From NCBI GenBank assembly GCA_038207565.1, contig JBBQZQ010000015.1:1-64000 (forward strand): a stretch of 64,000 nt of DNA. Reading direction: 5' to 3'. A program made the position numbers and the translations under genes. Below, one piece after another: positions 1-9,683 of this stretch; within the stretch, counting starts at the first letter, position 1, and each line of letters opens with the position of its first letter. The notes under the pieces are model-generated. The model was not told where the DNA came from. It made no database searches and worked only from the letters and a program-made list of their open reading frames with translations. This DNA comes from JALZAI01 sp038207565. Lineage in GTDB: Bacteria > Actinomycetota > Actinomycetes > Mycobacteriales > Jatrophihabitantaceae.

Positions 1-132
1 GGGATGTTCAGCTGGGGCACCCTCTACCCGATCGGCGACTTCCCCGACACAGTGCGCACGGTGTGGCTGGGGGTGGCGCTCAGCGGCGCCGCAGTCTGTG
101 CTGTGGCGCTGCGGCCCGGACTGCGCCCCTGA
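1..132 (+). CDS. C-terminal end of an unidentified membrane protein (partial)
   Basis: This is an open frame running in from the left edge and ending at TGA 130-132, with 43 residues visible. The tail has a hydrophobic segment (WLGVALSGAAVCAVAL) followed by a short basic end (RPGLRP), as in the last transmembrane helix of a permease or other polytopic membrane protein. Too little remains to name the family, and the start lies outside the window. The next 129 bases, before the integrase remnant, show no gene or clear signal. Confidence 0.4.
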   Translation, partial: GMFSWGTLYPIGDFPDTVRTVWLGVALSGAAVCAVALRPGLRP

Positions 133-261
133 GGATCACGCCGGCACCAGCGCATCAGTCTCGACGCGATCGCGGCGGCGGAACAAGCCTCGCGTCACCG
201 GAGCGGTACGCGGAGTGATCCACCGTCGGCGTCGCCTCAACGCGGATCTCGGCAGAGGTGT

Positions 262-795
262 TCAGGTACCCGAGGCCATGTACGCGGCCAGGATGTAGTT
301 CGGGTGGCGGTCGAGGTTCTTGCGAGCGCGGTCGTATCGCATCGTGGTGCGTGGATCAGCGTGCCGGGCTGCGATCTGCACGTCCCGCAGATCGACACCG
401 GCGTCCAGCATCGTGGTCGCGAAGGTGTGTCTGAGCATGTGCGGGTGCATCCGCGGTAAGCGGACGCCCGCGAGTTGGCACAATCGGCGGGTCGCGGCGT
501 GCCGGTCCATGCGGCTGCCCCGCCGGTTGAGCAGCAGCTCTCCATCGGGGCGATCGCCGGCCGCCCGATCCACGGCGCGGCTGACCGCAGGCGGCAGCGG
601 CACCAGGACGAGTTTGCCGCCCTTGCCCCGCACCCGCAGGACCCGGTGCCCGTGCTCTTCGCCGAGGTCGTCGACGTCGGCGCCGACGGCCTCGAAGATC
701 CGCAGCCCGAGTAGGCCCAGCAGGCAGACGAGCGCGAAGTCGACAGGGTTGGTCGACTCCCTCGCGGCGGCGAGCATGGCCTCGAACTGCAGATG
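262..795 (-). pseudogene. 5'-truncated tyrosine recombinase/integrase (remnant A)
   Basis: About 178 residues of a phage-type tyrosine recombinase catalytic domain remain. The first catalytic Arg is in GLLGLRIFEA, the box-II motif is HMLRHTF, the following His is in AARHADPRTT and the nucleophile Tyr is in MRYDRAR. The end (ILAAYMASGT) looks like a natural C-terminus. The N-terminal SAM-like DNA-binding domain is missing. Integrase-like sequence begins near 795 (THLQFEAML), exactly where the opposite-strand remnant B starts; upstream codons are only antisense of that gene. It is probably inactive. An ATG at 873 could still start an open frame, so a truncated product is possible. Confidence 0.75.
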
Positions 796-796
796 C

Positions 797-1183
797 GTCC
801 CGATCCCGAACGAACTCTCGCTAATGCTCTCCGCAGCCGTGGCCGCCGGCGAAGGGGCCACCGTCGTCACCAACGAGGTCGGGCGGCCCGCCGGGCAGTG
901 GGTGATCGAGCGCGCCTTCCGTGACGTCCGCGGGGCGGTCGTCGGGCTGCCGGCCGGCTTCCGGTTCCACGACCTGCGCCACTACTTCGCCAGCCTGCTG
1001 ATCGCCGACGGCCTCGACATCAAGACCGTGCAGATGCGGCTTCGGCACGCGAGCGCCAAGACGACGCTTGACGTCTACGGGCATCTGTGGCCCGACAAGG
1101 ACGAGGCCTCACGCGCCGCCGTCGCGGCCGCGATCGCTGCACGGAGCGAAATTCTTGCGGAATTTTTGCGGACTGAAGCTTGA
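797..1183 (+). pseudogene. 5'-truncated tyrosine recombinase/integrase (remnant B)
   Basis: This is the C-terminal 128 residues of a second, unrelated tyrosine recombinase. It starts at VPIPNELSL, passes the box-II motif FHDLRHYFASLL and the RLRHAS histidine, and ends with the Tyr in TLDVYGHLWPD. The first catalytic Arg and the N-terminal core-binding domain are lost. The end resembles actinobacterial phage integrases (GHLWPDKDEASRAAV). It abuts remnant A head to head at about 795-797, so one rearrangement removed the 5' parts of both genes. The open frame extends upstream to 320, but that part is antisense of remnant A. It is a fossil of integrated elements next to glnA. Confidence 0.75.
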
Positions 1184-1202
1184 TCATCAAGCCAGAGAAT
1201 GA

Positions 1203-1232
1203 CTGGAGGCCCCCGGAATCGGGGGCCTCCAG
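1203..1232 (-). terminator. Strong hairpin terminator downstream of glnA
   Basis: A perfect 13-bp inverted repeat (CTGGAGGCCCCCG, 1203-1215, paired with 1220-1232) has a 4-base GAAT loop. It sits 13 bases past the glnA stop codon. It also lies downstream of integrase remnant B, so it could work in both directions. Confidence 0.8.
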
Positions 1233-1244
1233 TGCGCTGACGAC

Positions 1245-2669
<1,425 letters not shown>

Positions 2670-2744
2670 CTGTCCTCCGTGCCGTAGCGGTGGATGGTGC
2701 GGCGAAGTTGTGGCAAAGCCTGCTCCAGATACTCGCGTTCATGT

Positions 2745-2760
2745 GTTTCCGGGATGTTGC
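2745..2760 (-). promoter_or_regulatory. Possible GlnR operator upstream of glnA
   Basis: Read on the minus strand the site is GCAAC-6 bases-GAAAC, 76-91 bases before the glnA start. The actinobacterial GlnR consensus is repeated GTnAC-n6-GAAAC half-sites, so one half matches fully and the other has one mismatch. Position and target gene fit nitrogen control. The call rests on pattern only; chance is not excluded in such a short motif. Confidence 0.4.
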
Positions 2761-2785
2761 AGGCTGCGCCCCGAGCCGGTGAAGC

Positions 2786-3220
2786 TCATGAGCGCACGAC
2801 CGCCGTGTCGGTCAGCCGATCATGCAGGCCACGGCCGTCGCGATCCCAGACCACCGCCGGGATCAGCATGAACAGCAGGACGGTGCGGACCAGCGCGCGC
2901 CACGGGTCGACGGCGGCGGTGCGGTCGACGCGGATCACCCGCAGCCCGAAAAGGTTCATCCCCAGGGTTCGCCCTGCCACGAGCAGACCGAGGAGGTAGT
3001 CGAGGGTGAAGGGGATGAGGCTCCACGAACCGGGCAACCGGCTCGCGGCATCGCCGCCGTCGTGCAGCACCTGCACGAACAAGCCCGCCACCAGGGCGGA
3101 GGCGAGCGCGTCGACGATGAAGGCGCCCAGGCGCTGCCCCGTCGTGGACAGCGATCCGGGGCCCGCTTCGGGAAGGCCGAGCCGCTCGCCACGGTGGGCC
3201 TGGGTCGACGGGGCATTCAT
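2786..3220 (-). CDS. RDD family membrane protein
   Basis: A 144-residue protein with an RDD domain: the RLGAFIVDALASALVAG start of the family (the Arg-Asp pair), a middle helix (LDYLLGLLVAGRTLGMNLFGLRVIRVD) and a last helix (LVRTVLLFMLIPAVVWDRDGRGLHDRLTDT) with the typical HDRL/T ending. About three transmembrane helices are predicted by eye. Its biochemical role is unknown. I chose the ATG at 3220, ten bases after the DUF4191 stop; an upstream in-frame start at 3262 would overlap that gene. It is probably co-transcribed with DUF4191. The pair flanks glnA as in mycobacteria (Rv2219A/Rv2219). Confidence 0.85.
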   Translation of the reverse strand: MNAPSTQAHRGERLGLPEAGPGSLSTTGQRLGAFIVDALASALVAGLFVQVLHDGGDAASRLPGSWSLIPFTLDYLLGLLVAGRTLGMNLFGLRVIRVDRTAAVDPWRALVRTVLLFMLIPAVVWDRDGRGLHDRLTDTAVVRS

Positions 3221-3230
3221 CGCAGGGTGG

Positions 3231-3992
3231 TCATGACCGTCGGCGGACCGTCCGTTGCACATTGCGCATCTTGGCCCCGGGGGGCATCGGACCCGCCGGC
3301 ATCGCGGCGCGGGCCCCGCCCAGCGCGCCGAGCCGCTTGTCGAGGGCTGCGACCTCCTGCTTCGACAGGTTGTTCGGCAGCTTGAGCAGGTAACGCTGCA
3401 GCTTGGACAGGCGCAGCTCGCCCTTTTCGGTCCCCACGATCACGTCGTAGATCGGGGTGTCTCCCGCGATCCGCGAAACCTTCTTCTTCTCCTGCGCGAT
3501 GAGTCCGCGGACCCGGTGCTCGGCTCCCTCGCCGACGAGCACGATGCCGGGCCGTCCGACGAGGCGGTGAACGGCGTCGAGGTGGGTCGTCCCGGCGATA
3601 CCCTGTTGGAGTCGCCAGTCGCCCTTGAGCTGTTGCTGGAGCATCCATCCCGCCGCGCCGGGCTGCCCCTCGGCTTGGCCGAACATCGCCCCTTGAGCCC
3701 GTCGACTGAACACGAGCATCGCGAGGATGACGAAGCCAAACACCGCAAAGGGGATCGGCGCCAGTGCGGAACCTGTGATCCAGAACACAATCAGGTACAG
3801 GATCGCCGCTGCGAGAACGCCGAAGAGGATCGCGTACGGCAGGAACTTGGGGTCCTGCTTTCGGGTGAGGGTGAAGGCCTGCCTCAGATTGGTCCAGGTC
3901 TGCCGACGCGCCTGCTTCTTGGCCCTGCGCGCGATTTTCTTCTCGGCACGGGTGGGCTTCGGCGGCTTTGCCGGGGCAGCGGATTTCGCCAT
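3231..3992 (-). CDS. DUF4191 integral membrane protein
   Basis: A 253-residue protein with a very basic N-terminus (KPTRAEKKIARRAKKQARRQ), two adjacent transmembrane helices at about residues 50-72 and 77-95, and a long cytoplasmic part with GTTHLDAVHRLVGRPGIVLVGEG and a KLPNNLSKQEVAALDKRLGAL tail. This layout matches the actinobacterial DUF4191 family, whose genes usually lie beside lipA. Function is unknown; a membrane-linked housekeeping role is only a guess from conservation. It is divergent from the NlpC/P60 gene at 4137 and upstream of the RDD gene in the same transcription unit. Confidence 0.88.
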   Translation of the reverse strand: MAKSAAPAKPPKPTRAEKKIARRAKKQARRQTWTNLRQAFTLTRKQDPKFLPYAILFGVLAAAILYLIVFWITGSALAPIPFAVFGFVILAMLVFSRRAQGAMFGQAEGQPGAAGWMLQQQLKGDWRLQQGIAGTTHLDAVHRLVGRPGIVLVGEGAEHRVRGLIAQEKKKVSRIAGDTPIYDVIVGTEKGELRLSKLQRYLLKLPNNLSKQEVAALDKRLGALGGARAAMPAGPMPPGAKMRNVQRTVRRRS

Positions 3993-4055
3993 GCCACCAG
4001 GATAGAGCTGCCCTGCCCGACCTCTCCAGGCGCGCCACCTTTACCTCGTTGTTAT

Positions 4056-4084
4056 TTGTCAGTGACCAGTTCGTTATGAATACT
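4056..4084 (+). promoter_or_regulatory. Candidate sigma70-type promoter for the NlpC/P60 gene
   Basis: TTGTCA (4056-4061) and AATACT (4079-4084) are separated by 17 bases. Transcription would start near 4091, giving a leader of about 45 bases before the TTG start at 4137. The region is locally AT-richer than its surroundings. This is pattern evidence only. Confidence 0.4.
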
Positions 4085-4136
4085 GTCCCGGGCCGGCGCC
4101 TCGCCCGGCCACTGCCGAATCGGATGAGAGAGACTC

Positions 4137-4862
4137 TTGCGCTCCCGAACAGTCAGAACCCTCCTCGTGATCACCGGTCTGCTGGCGACGTTCGTGGCCG
4201 TCGCCGCTCCGGCGCAGGCGGGGACCCGGTACTCCGGCGGCATTCTGAGCGCCTATCAGCACCGCGACGGCACCACGACGGTCCGCGGGTGGGTGCGTGA
4301 CCGGACTGATTCCTCTGCCACGGTCACGATGTGCCTGTGGAGTGCCAGCAAGTGCCGCAAGTGGGTGCGCGCAGACGACATCGGACCCAACGGCGGACAG
4401 CACGCCTTCACCGCCACGCTGTGGCGTTACCAGACCGGATCGCGGGTCACCCTGCGTCGCATCCCCCAGGACTGGATCATCGGCCAGCGCGCCGTCAACA
4501 CTCCCGGCAAGCGGATCGTCAAGGTAGCCCGGCAACACCTCAGTTCCCCCTATGTCTACGGCGGATCCACGCCGGGTGGGTTCGACTGCTCCGGGTACGC
4601 GATGTACTCCTACCGGCACGCCTACGTGGCGAACCTGCCACACCAGTCCAACCAGCAGCGCTATGCCAGCCACATGCACAAGATCAGCCGGTCGAGCGCG
4701 CGTCCCGGGGACCTGGTCTTCTACCTCAGTGGCGGGACGGCTTACCACGTCGCGATCTTCGCCGGGAACGGCGCGCAATACTCGGCGACGAACCCGAGCC
4801 AGGGCGTGGAGTACGAGCACATCTGGGCGTCCAACGTCGAGTTCCGCACCGACTGGCACTGA
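4137..4862 (+). CDS. Secreted NlpC/P60 family cell-wall hydrolase
   Basis: Predicted D,L-endopeptidase that cuts peptidoglycan stem peptides outside the membrane. The 241-residue product has a signal peptide ending at about APAQA (residue 28), a non-catalytic beta-rich region (30-120) and a C-terminal NlpC/P60 domain. That domain has the Cys nucleophile in GGFDCSGY, His in AYHVAIFAG and the polar residue region near SATNPSQG. Translation starts at TTG 4137 behind a GAGAGAG-like ribosome site; the ATG at 4123 is in another frame. Unlike many family members it lacks a coiled coil. It stands alone, convergent with lipA. Confidence 0.85.
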   Translation: MRSRTVRTLLVITGLLATFVAVAAPAQAGTRYSGGILSAYQHRDGTTTVRGWVRDRTDSSATVTMCLWSASKCRKWVRADDIGPNGGQHAFTATLWRYQTGSRVTLRRIPQDWIIGQRAVNTPGKRIVKVARQHLSSPYVYGGSTPGGFDCSGYAMYSYRHAYVANLPHQSNQQRYASHMHKISRSSARPGDLVFYLSGGTAYHVAIFAGNGAQYSATNPSQGVEYEHIWASNVEFRTDWH

Positions 4863-4913
4863 GCTGCGACGGGCACGCACGGAGCTGCCAAGCGCGCGGG
4901 ATCGGGAGCGTGC

Positions 4914-5837
4914 TCAGCGGGCGGCGAGGGCCTGCTGGTACAGCCGTCCGGCGCGGTAGGACGAACGCACGAGCGGCCCGCTCAGGACTGCGGCGAAGCC
5001 GATGTCCTCGGCCTCCTCGCGCAGTTCGACGAACTCCTCGGGCTTCACCCAGCGCTCCACCGGGTGGTGCTTCGGGGATGGGCGGAGATACTGCGTGATG
5101 GTGATCAGCTCGCAGCCGGCGTCGTGGAGGTCCTGCAACGCCTGACTGATCTCCGCCCGCTCCTCGCCCATGCCGAGTATCAGGTTCGACTTCGTCACCA
5201 GCCCGTCGGCGCGCGCGGCCCGGATGACCTCCAGAGAGCGGTCGTAGCGGAAGCCCGGCCGGATCCGCTTGAAGATGCGGGGCACCGTCTCGACGTTGTG
5301 CGCGAACACCTCGGGCCGGCTCGCGAACACCTCGGCGAGCAGCTCCGGGATCGCGTTGAAGTCCGGCGCCAGCAGCTCGACGCCCGTCCCCGGGTTGAGG
5401 TCGTGGATGCGGCGGACCGTCTCGGCGTAGAGCCACGCCCCGCCGTCGGCGAGGTCGTCGCGCGCCACACCGGTGATGGTTGCGTAGCGCAGGCCCATGG
5501 CCTGGACGCCCTCAGCGACCCGGCGCGGTTCGTCGCGATCGAGCGCCTCCGGTTTGCCGGTGTCGATCTGGCAGAAGTCGCACCGGCGGGTGCACTGGTC
5601 GCCGCCGATGAGGAAGGTGGCCTCGCGATCCTCCCAGCACTCGTAGATGTTGGGGCAGCCGGCTTCCTGGCACACCGTGTGCAAGCCCTCGCGCTTCACC
5701 AGCGACTGCAGTTCGGTGTACTGCGGGCCCATCTTGGCGCGCGTCTTGATCCACTCGGGCTTGCGCTCGATCGGGACCTCGGTGTTGCGGGCCTCGACGC
5801 GCAGCATTCTGCGGCCTTCGGGCTGGACGGTTGTCAT
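4914..5837 (-). CDS. lipA: Lipoyl synthase (radical SAM)
   Basis: LipA inserts two sulfur atoms into protein-bound octanoyl groups to form lipoyl cofactors for the 2-oxoacid dehydrogenases and the glycine cleavage system. The 307-residue protein has both cluster motifs: the auxiliary [4Fe-4S] cysteines C56, C61 and C67 (CQEAGCPNIYEC) and the radical-SAM CTRRCDFC at 82-89. The ATG at 5837 overlaps the lipB stop by four bases (ATGA), so the pair is translationally coupled, and an in-frame extension further upstream is only lipB antisense frame. Substrate proteins are encoded nearby (sucB). The GcvT partner protein GcvH is not in the window. Confidence 0.97.
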   Translation of the reverse strand: MTTVQPEGRRMLRVEARNTEVPIERKPEWIKTRAKMGPQYTELQSLVKREGLHTVCQEAGCPNIYECWEDREATFLIGGDQCTRRCDFCQIDTGKPEALDRDEPRRVAEGVQAMGLRYATITGVARDDLADGGAWLYAETVRRIHDLNPGTGVELLAPDFNAIPELLAEVFASRPEVFAHNVETVPRIFKRIRPGFRYDRSLEVIRAARADGLVTKSNLILGMGEERAEISQALQDLHDAGCELITITQYLRPSPKHHPVERWVKPEEFVELREEAEDIGFAAVLSGPLVRSSYRAGRLYQQALAAR

Positions 5838-6475
5838 GCGGGGACCTTCCCGAGGAGCAGGGACGGCAGGTGCCGTTCGACGATCGGCAGCACCTCGGCC
5901 ACCGTCACGTCCCGGTCGAGTTCCTTCGACAGGGACGTGACACCGGCGTCGGCGATGCCGCAGGGGACGAACGTGTCGAAGTAGGCAAGATCCGGGTCGC
6001 AGTTGAGGGCGAAGCCGTGCAGCGTGACGCGGCGCGCGACGCGGATACCGATGGCCCCGACCTTGCGGTCCGGGCCGCGGTCGTCGGCGGCGACCCACGC
6101 ACCACTGCGTCCCTCGACGCGACCGGCCGAAACGCCGAGCTGGGCGCAGACGTCGATGAGGACGTCCTCGATGCGCCGCACGTAGGCGACCACGTCGATC
6201 GGATCGGCCAGCCTGAGGATCGGGTAGCCGACGAGCTGACCCGGGCCGTGCCAGGTGATCTTGCCCCCACGGTCCACGTCGATGACCGGGGTGCCGTCGA
6301 CGGGGCGCTCCCATGATTCGGTGCGCTTGCCGGCGGTGTAGACGGGTGGATGCTCCAGCAGCAGGACGGTGTCCGGTGCCGTGCCGGCAACGACGGCGTC
6401 GTGGACCTCGCGCTGGGTGGCCCAGGCTTGCTCGTACGGAACCAGTCCCGAACGGATCATGCGCAGTTCACTCAC
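5834..6475 (-). CDS. lipB: Octanoyl-[acyl carrier protein]:protein N-octanoyltransferase
   Basis: LipB moves octanoate from acyl carrier protein to the lipoyl-domain lysine, the step before LipA. The 213-residue length is standard. Visible motifs are EHPPVYTAGKR, the GKITWHGPGQLVGYP glycine-rich loop, the catalytic Lys in KVGAIGIRVAR and the catalytic Cys in VPCGIADAGVTSL. Translation appears to start at GTG 6475; an in-frame ATG five codons in (6460) is the alternative. It is the first gene of the lipB-lipA unit and divergent from the MMPL gene. Confidence 0.96.
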   Translation of the reverse strand: MSELRMIRSGLVPYEQAWATQREVHDAVVAGTAPDTVLLLEHPPVYTAGKRTESWERPVDGTPVIDVDRGGKITWHGPGQLVGYPILRLADPIDVVAYVRRIEDVLIDVCAQLGVSAGRVEGRSGAWVAADDRGPDRKVGAIGIRVARRVTLHGFALNCDPDLAYFDTFVPCGIADAGVTSLSKELDRDVTVAEVLPIVERHLPSLLLGKVPA

Positions 6476-6594
6476 AATTCCACGGTACGCGAGTCACCTG
6501 GGGGCAAATGTCAGGGATGAATGGGGGTTAACCCCATCGAGGACTGTCGGTGGACCTCGCTACCGTGAGCCGACCTGAGCAGAAGGTAGGGACG

Positions 6595-8802
6595 ATGAGC
6601 AAGACCGACGTGATCACCGAAGAGAGCCCGGCGGTACGGCCCCGGCGGCCGAAGACGGTGTGGATACTTGCCGCGCTAGCGGCTGTGTTCTTCCTCGTCG
6701 GCCTGGCCGGCGGGTCGTTCCAGGGCAAGCTGGGCGACGTCCAGAAGAATGACAATTCCTCGTTCCTGCCCGACTCGGCCGACTCCACGAAGGTCGCCAA
6801 CGAAACCGAGCGATTCAACCCGGTGCAGACCATCCCGGGTTTCATCGTCTACCAGCGCGAGTCGGGGCTGACGGCTGCCGACAAAGCCAAGATCACCGCC
6901 GACGCACAGGCCTTCCGCGGGATCGAGGGCGTGGCCACCGACCAGGTGGGCCAGCCGCAGATCAAGGACGCGGTCGCGGCGATCTCGGTGCCGTTGGTGG
7001 GTAAGACCGGCGACACATCGGTCACCGGACCCGATCTGGTCACCGCCGAGAACAAGATCATCGACATCGCGCGGAAGGGGGCGCCGAGCGGACTCGACGT
7101 CCATTCCGCGGGAGCCGGTGGCATCCTGACCGCGTTCATCGACGCTTTCAGCGGGCTGGACGGGTCGCTGCTGATCTCAGCCGGACTCGTGGTGATCATC
7201 CTGCTGTTGATCGTCTACCGCAGCCCGGTGCTCTGGTTCTTCCCACTCTTCAGCGCAGTGCTGGCCCTCGGCGCCGCGGCACTCGTCATCTATCCGCTGG
7301 CCAAGAGCGACACCATCACGCTCAACGGACAGAGCCAGGGCATCCTGTCCGTCCTCGTCATCGGTGCCGGCACCGACTATGCGCTGTTGTTGATCAGTCG
7401 TTATCGCGAGGAACTGCACGAGTTCGAAAGCCGAGTCGACGCGATGATCGCCGCCTGGAAGGGCGCCGCGCCGCCGATCGCGGCGTCCGCGACCACCGTC
7501 ATCCTCGGGCTCATCTGCCTCGAACTCGCCGATCTCAACTCCACCCGCGGCCTCGGTCCGGTCTGTGCCATCGGCATCGCCTGCACCGTCCTGATCATGT
7601 TGACCGTGCTGCCGGTGCTGCTGGTGCTCTCCGGCCGGTGGATTTTCTGGCCCCGCCGTCCGCGGGTCGACCACCACTCCGACATCGCGAGCACGCACGG
7701 CGTCTGGAGCAGCTTCGCCGACGCGATCGGCCGCCACGCGCGCCGGGCGTGGGTGGTGACCGCCGTGGTCCTGGTCGCCTGCGTCATTGCCATCACCGGG
7801 CTCAAGACCGACGGTCTGTCCACGGCGGATGGTTTCACCAACAACCCCGACGCGGTGGTCGGGCAGCACATCTACGACGCCAATTTCAGTCAGGGCGCCG
7901 GCGCTCCAGCAGTGATCCTCGCGAATGCCGGCGCGGCCGAGAAGATCGTCGCCGCGGTGCAGAAGGTGCCCGGCGTCGAGCAGACCGCCGGCTCTGTCTG
8001 CGTCCAGGTCGATTACGCCAAGCTCGCCGCGGCCGTCAAGTCCGGCCAGCAGCTGTCCGCGTCGGCTGGTTGCGCGCCCACGCCGCTGCAGGTGCAGCCG
8101 CAGGACGGTAGAACGCTGATCAATGCGACCCTGACCTCGAGCTATGACACCCCGCAGGCATACCGCACGATCTCGGCGATCCGTGCCGCAGTCGCGGGGG
8201 TTCCCGGGGCCGATGCGCTGGTCGGCGGGCAGTCCGCTGTCAACCTCGATATCCAGGACGCTTCGCGCCACGACCGTAACCTGATCATCCCGGTGGTGCT
8301 GCTGGTCATCCTCGTCGTGCTGGGCCTCGTGCTCCGTTCGCTACTGGCCCCGATCCTGCTGGTCGGCACCGTGGTGCTGTCGTTCACCGCCACGCTGGGC
8401 GTCTGCGCCCTGTTCTTCAACCATGTCTTCCACTTCAAGAACGCCGATCCGTCCTTTCCGCTGTTCGCGTTCGTGTTCCTGGTGGCCTTGGGCATCGACT
8501 ACAACATCTTCCTGATGACCCGGGTGCGGGAGGAGACCGCCGAGCACGGCACCCGTCAGGGGGTGCTGCGCGGGCTCGCGGTGACCGGCGGCGTGATCAC
8601 TTCGGCCGGCATCGTGCTGGCGGCCACTTTCGTGGTACTGGGCGTCCTGCCGATCGTGTTCCTCGCCGAGATCGGCTTCGCCGTCGCGTTCGGGGTGCTG
8701 CTGGACACGATCCTGGTGCGGTCGATCCTGGTTCCGGCGCTCAGCCTGGAGATCGGACGAAAGATCTGGTGGCCCTCCAAGCTGGCTAGGAGCGCGAACT
8801 GA
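6595..8802 (+). CDS. MMPL/RND-family membrane transporter
   Basis: A large inner-membrane exporter of 735 residues, two-fold repeated. Each half has one helix, a soluble porter-like region and a block of five helices. The first half has PKTVWILAALAAVFFLV, then GAGTDYALLLISRYREEL. The second half repeats this as VALGIDYNIFLMTRVREE, the signature of MMPL permeases whose helix-4 Asp/Tyr pair relays protons. Related proteins export lipids or drugs; the substrate here is unknown. I chose the ATG at 6595 because GAAGGTAGGG lies just upstream; an in-frame GTG at 6550 is less likely. No TetR regulator or lipid-synthesis gene adjoins it. Confidence 0.9.
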   Translation: MSKTDVITEESPAVRPRRPKTVWILAALAAVFFLVGLAGGSFQGKLGDVQKNDNSSFLPDSADSTKVANETERFNPVQTIPGFIVYQRESGLTAADKAKITADAQAFRGIEGVATDQVGQPQIKDAVAAISVPLVGKTGDTSVTGPDLVTAENKIIDIARKGAPSGLDVHSAGAGGILTAFIDAFSGLDGSLLISAGLVVIILLLIVYRSPVLWFFPLFSAVLALGAAALVIYPLAKSDTITLNGQSQGILSVLVIGAGTDYALLLISRYREELHEFESRVDAMIAAWKGAAPPIAASATTVILGLICLELADLNSTRGLGPVCAIGIACTVLIMLTVLPVLLVLSGRWIFWPRRPRVDHHSDIASTHGVWSSFADAIGRHARRAWVVTAVVLVACVIAITGLKTDGLSTADGFTNNPDAVVGQHIYDANFSQGAGAPAVILANAGAAEKIVAAVQKVPGVEQTAGSVCVQVDYAKLAAAVKSGQQLSASAGCAPTPLQVQPQDGRTLINATLTSSYDTPQAYRTISAIRAAVAGVPGADALVGGQSAVNLDIQDASRHDRNLIIPVVLLVILVVLGLVLRSLLAPILLVGTVVLSFTATLGVCALFFNHVFHFKNADPSFPLFAFVFLVALGIDYNIFLMTRVREETAEHGTRQGVLRGLAVTGGVITSAGIVLAATFVVLGVLPIVFLAEIGFAVAFGVLLDTILVRSILVPALSLEIGRKIWWPSKLARSAN

Positions 8803-8813
8803 CGGGCATCGTC

Positions 8814-9590
8814 TCAGCGCAGGTGCTTGCGCAGGAAAGCGATGTCGGCGCCCTGGCCGTCCGGCCCACCTGGGGTCTCGACGATCACGTCGCACCCGGC
8901 GTCCCGGCATACCGCGGCGATCAATTCCGAGTCGACGGTTCCGGAGTCGAAGTTGGCGTGCCGGTCGGCGCCGGAGTCGAAGCTGTCGCGCGAGTTGTTG
9001 GCGTGGACGAGGTCGATGCGCCCGGTGATGGCGCGTACCCGGTCGACGATGTCGACGAGGTGCTCGCCACCTGCCCACGCGTGGCAGGTGTCGAGCACGA
9101 AACCCGGCCCGAACTCGCCCACCGCGTCCCACAGCATCGCCAGGCGGTCGAAGCGCCGCGCCATCGCGTTGTCGCCCCCTGCCGTGTTCTCGATCAAGAT
9201 GGGCAGCGGGAATCCGCCGTCGGCACGGGCGCGATCGAAGGTCTTTCGCCAGTTGTCGATTCCGACGCCGGGATCGTCCTTCGCCGTGACGTGACCGCCG
9301 TGCACGATCAGGCCCTTCGCGCCGATCCCGGCCGCGGCTTCGGCGTGCTGGACGAGGATCTTGCGGCTGGGGATGCGGATCTTGTTGTTCGTGCTCGCGA
9401 CATTCACCAGATACGGGGCGTGGATGTAGATGGTGAGGTCGGTGGCTCGCAGCGCGGCGGCGTGCGCGTGCTCGACCGGTTTCTTCCAACCCTGCGGATC
9501 GGCGAGGAAGAACTGGATCGCCTCGGCCCCGGTGGCCGCTGCGGCGGTGAGCGGATCGGCTGAGTCGACGTGGGCACCGAGCAATGGCAT
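8814..9590 (-). CDS. nfo: Endonuclease IV family AP endonuclease
   Basis: Predicted zinc-dependent apurinic/apyrimidinic endonuclease of base-excision repair. The 258-residue TIM barrel shows the metal ligands of the AP endonuclease 2 family: IHAPYLVN, IVHGGH, LIENTAGG, LDTCHAW, VHANNSRDS, the GADRHANFDSG loop and VETPGG. These correspond in order to the His, His, Glu, Asp, His, Asp/His and Glu ligands of E. coli Nfo. It ends eleven bases from the MMPL stop on the opposite strand. A sugar isomerase with the same fold is the only alternative, and the GADRHAN loop argues against it. Confidence 0.9.
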   Translation of the reverse strand: MPLLGAHVDSADPLTAAAATGAEAIQFFLADPQGWKKPVEHAHAAALRATDLTIYIHAPYLVNVASTNNKIRIPSRKILVQHAEAAAGIGAKGLIVHGGHVTAKDDPGVGIDNWRKTFDRARADGGFPLPILIENTAGGDNAMARRFDRLAMLWDAVGEFGPGFVLDTCHAWAGGEHLVDIVDRVRAITGRIDLVHANNSRDSFDSGADRHANFDSGTVDSELIAAVCRDAGCDVIVETPGGPDGQGADIAFLRKHLR

Positions 9591-9683
9591 GCCGAGAGCC
9601 TAGAACGCGGCGGTGACAGCGGGTCACGAATACCTCCTGTGGACAACGCGATCCGGTGCCATGGGCGGACCTAGCGTGGTCCT

